Positions 7,201-7,897 of a DNA stretch of 7,897 bases are shown in pieces. Where the stretch lies: NCBI GenBank assembly GCA_021778575.1, contig JAJYCH010000189.1, positions 1 to 7,897 of the forward strand, read 5' to 3'. Position 1 is the first letter of the stretch; each line of letters begins with the position of its first letter. The notes under the pieces were generated by a model that was given only the letters and a program-made list of their open reading frames with translations, had not been told where the DNA came from and did no database searches. Source of the stretch: Planctomycetota bacterium (GTDB taxonomy: Bacteria > Planctomycetota > Planctomycetia > Isosphaerales > Isosphaeraceae). The position numbers and the translations under genes are program-made.

Positions 7201-7897
7201 AAGATCAACCTGACCACGCCCGAGGCGAAGTCGCTCGGGCCGGTTCTCGGGGTTCTCCAGCCGCTCGGGCTGACCGCGCGACCTCTGGGGGGAATGATCC
7301 TGATCACCGCTCGGCCGGAACCGGCCGAGTTGCCGACCGATCGCGCGGTCTTGCTGGGATCGTTGCGCCAGGTTCCGTTTCTCGGGTCAGACCCCTCCGA
7401 CCGTTTCCAGTCGGCCGCTCGCTGGCGTGAACAATCCACTCCCCGGGTCCTCTCGACGGTCGAGTCCACCGATCGTCCGACCGCGACCTCAGCCTGGCGG
7501 ACCCGACGAGTGGTCGCTTCCGGCTGGCCGCCGGCGAAATCGTCGATCCGGATCGAGAATGCCCGGACCACGCAAGCTCTGGGCCGGCTGGTGACGGCGG
7601 TACTTCTCGCCGGAGGAGTTCTGTCGAGAAACCGTCCCGCGAAACAGCGGGGGATTTCCCTGATCGTTCTCGGGGTCGCGACGGGAATCCTGATCGCGGT
7701 CTACTGGCTCCAACCGCCCACCTGGGTCACGGGCGCGGTTCGCGGTTTTTTGGCTGTCACGGTCTTCTGGGTGGGTCGATCGTTCCGGTCGACCGTCGGG
7801 CCGGAAGCGGCTCAACGAGTCGATCCTTCGGGCACCGGCCGCCGGAGTAGCTACCTGACTCGCGCGGGCTCGCTGGGGATCGTCCTGGTTTCATCGG
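4249..7897 (+). CDS. Second giant exported, membrane-anchored protein with an STN-like domain (3' partial)
   Basis: The frame runs 1216 codons from ATG 4249 without a stop and leaves the window. Residues 8-22 (SPLLVLAILAGLGG) form a short signal peptide or anchor with little N-terminal charge. Residues 46-63 (ELEVMTPDRFDQLVRAAT) match the post-signal motif of the upstream protein. Beta-rich modules follow near 234-355 (VPSARP at 330-335), 401-530 (LPRVRP at 503-508) and 590-720 (IPILILP at 692-698). Residues 767-857 resemble 641-741 of the upstream protein. A CxxxC pair (Cys873, Cys877) comes next. Residues 951-1021 look like an STN/secretin N-type beta-alpha-beta fold: PLGEWLLKLD, LVVDRLALKSAG, then LGPVLGVLQPLGLTARPLGG and MILITA. 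Membrane helices lie at about 1110-1126, 1136-1154 and 1158-1175, and another hydrophobic stretch begins at 1206. The overall plan equals the upstream protein, so they are likely diverged paralogues acting together in the envelope. Function is unknown; the domain call is by eye. Confidence 0.92.
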   Translation, partial: MNTREVSWSPLLVLAILAGLGGSDPSDVVKIRVPAPRVSAWFKPGTELEVMTPDRFDQLVRAATNRAPAVNPPRIARVRHSARVDAGILSGHSVISVETTGTGASRLAILEPWSPALERSDQTAKWFRAKADGRLGVLVDPTGPRSIDADWRLRARPGSDGRVFALALPEIDVASLALDLPAGWVPEARIGPRVGPEPGTSPDRAIWRFEGARGVIDLRLRNPAADAGQTGTPRLWLEGTTRVDLNQEPTNWRADWTLDESPEAPRQFTLELDPGLEIVEITGPRVASFREESAGPSRRLTIKLDGSGAGLSPITIRGIAQVAADGLWSVPSARPIDATWTGGRTLVTLDESRVLQSCVERSGRRVPPSPTDPVDLPTLIFEGKGEPGPVADLVFRRPSADATINVRGHLILGEDAPRIEVALSWMVESGRLLSHAVDLSPGWVLDRVQSNLKQAIPWHAEPLGNGGTRVQFGPSLPDDNAMMMTLTLSAWAPKAGVTGLLDLPRVRPAPGVRVVDEVWVATPAPRLALRPIKGEGLAWIDPLDPPLDEALAPWEADDLKHALAWRWLADDAEARINRTLPLDRPQAESRLEASIVRGRLRLDWSLAIQSDLEPLQSIPIHLDESITSPIRWRSRELGGRIVEARPIDDARRAKLGFPATGSAWDLDLSGSVRGPMTLEGTLDIPWTGRGRIPILILPDRFHSSGSVAVLIRETDRLQVQSRGLTRIDLERTGARTEPDQTRRAALFAYRSTGGQLAITTTPGGEIHESGVIRESVLVTQAFPGTGFRHRLALKVSGVTGRSLRLKMPADARIDRIRRDGQPVVVEPRAQSSFQIEFPDGTGARGDGNVTIDYRTEAPDGSGRIEPERLLPECSLPCLSFVWELITPEPWVVTDEIEGLVATIPRPPPSVLTRLIGFASEPWRRPDREAAASASRMLVDLDQSAAEISGLSMPLGEWLLKLDAGHWPLVVDRLALKSAGWGPASKINLTTPEAKSLGPVLGVLQPLGLTARPLGGMILITARPEPAELPTDRAVLLGSLRQVPFLGSDPSDRFQSAARWREQSTPRVLSTVESTDRPTATSAWRTRRVVASGWPPAKSSIRIENARTTQALGRLVTAVLLAGGVLSRNRPAKQRGISLIVLGVATGILIAVYWLQPPTWVTGAVRGFLAVTVFWVGRSFRSTVGPEAAQRVDPSGTGRRSSYLTRAGSLGIVLVSS

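Noticed and set aside
6864..7430. 188-codon + strand frame inside the second giant gene
   Set aside because: Out of frame with the STN-like coding region and made mostly of Arg, Gly, Ala and Asp; a shadow frame.
1..7897. tRNA, rRNA, insertion sequence or CRISPR array
   Set aside because: No cloverleaf-like segment, no long terminal inverted repeats, no transposase motif and no regularly spaced repeats were seen; nearly the whole window is protein coding.

Overview
The window is high-GC bacterial DNA (well over 60% GC by eye), and all supported genes lie on the + strand. Two very large, exported, membrane-anchored proteins of unknown function, beta-rich in appearance and with spread-out conserved motifs, suggest a planctomycete, most likely of the Isosphaera/Gemmata type. 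This is inferred from protein style; no ribosomal or other taxonomic marker is present.

Layout: (1) 1-588 is the 3' part of an inositol monophosphatase family gene whose N-terminus lies before the window. (2) 589-724 is a short spacer with a direct repeat (GTTAAGC twice) in its most AT-rich stretch and a small inverted repeat just before the next start. (3) 725-4252 encodes a 1175-residue exported protein with a signal peptide, a roughly 950-residue beta-rich extracytoplasmic part, a Trp-rich stretch before the membrane, three C-terminal membrane helices and a short cytoplasmic tail. (4) 4249-7897 overlaps it by ATGA and encodes a second giant protein (1216 codons, still open at the window edge) with the same plan. 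It also carries a domain near residues 951-1021 that resembles the short N domain of secretins and TonB receptors (STN-like).

The two large proteins appear to be diverged relatives. Both have a signal peptide, a matching motif just after it, repeated modules ending in a [VL]P..RP signature, and clustered C-terminal helices. Tight overlap implies co-translation and probably a shared envelope complex. No function can be assigned from sequence alone; this pair is the best candidate here for an undescribed system. The phosphatase looks like an ordinary housekeeping neighbour.

The window also shows a striking excess of the palindrome CGATCG (about 28 copies by hand count), a genome-signature effect like HIP1 in cyanobacteria. 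No RNA genes, mobile elements or CRISPR arrays were seen.
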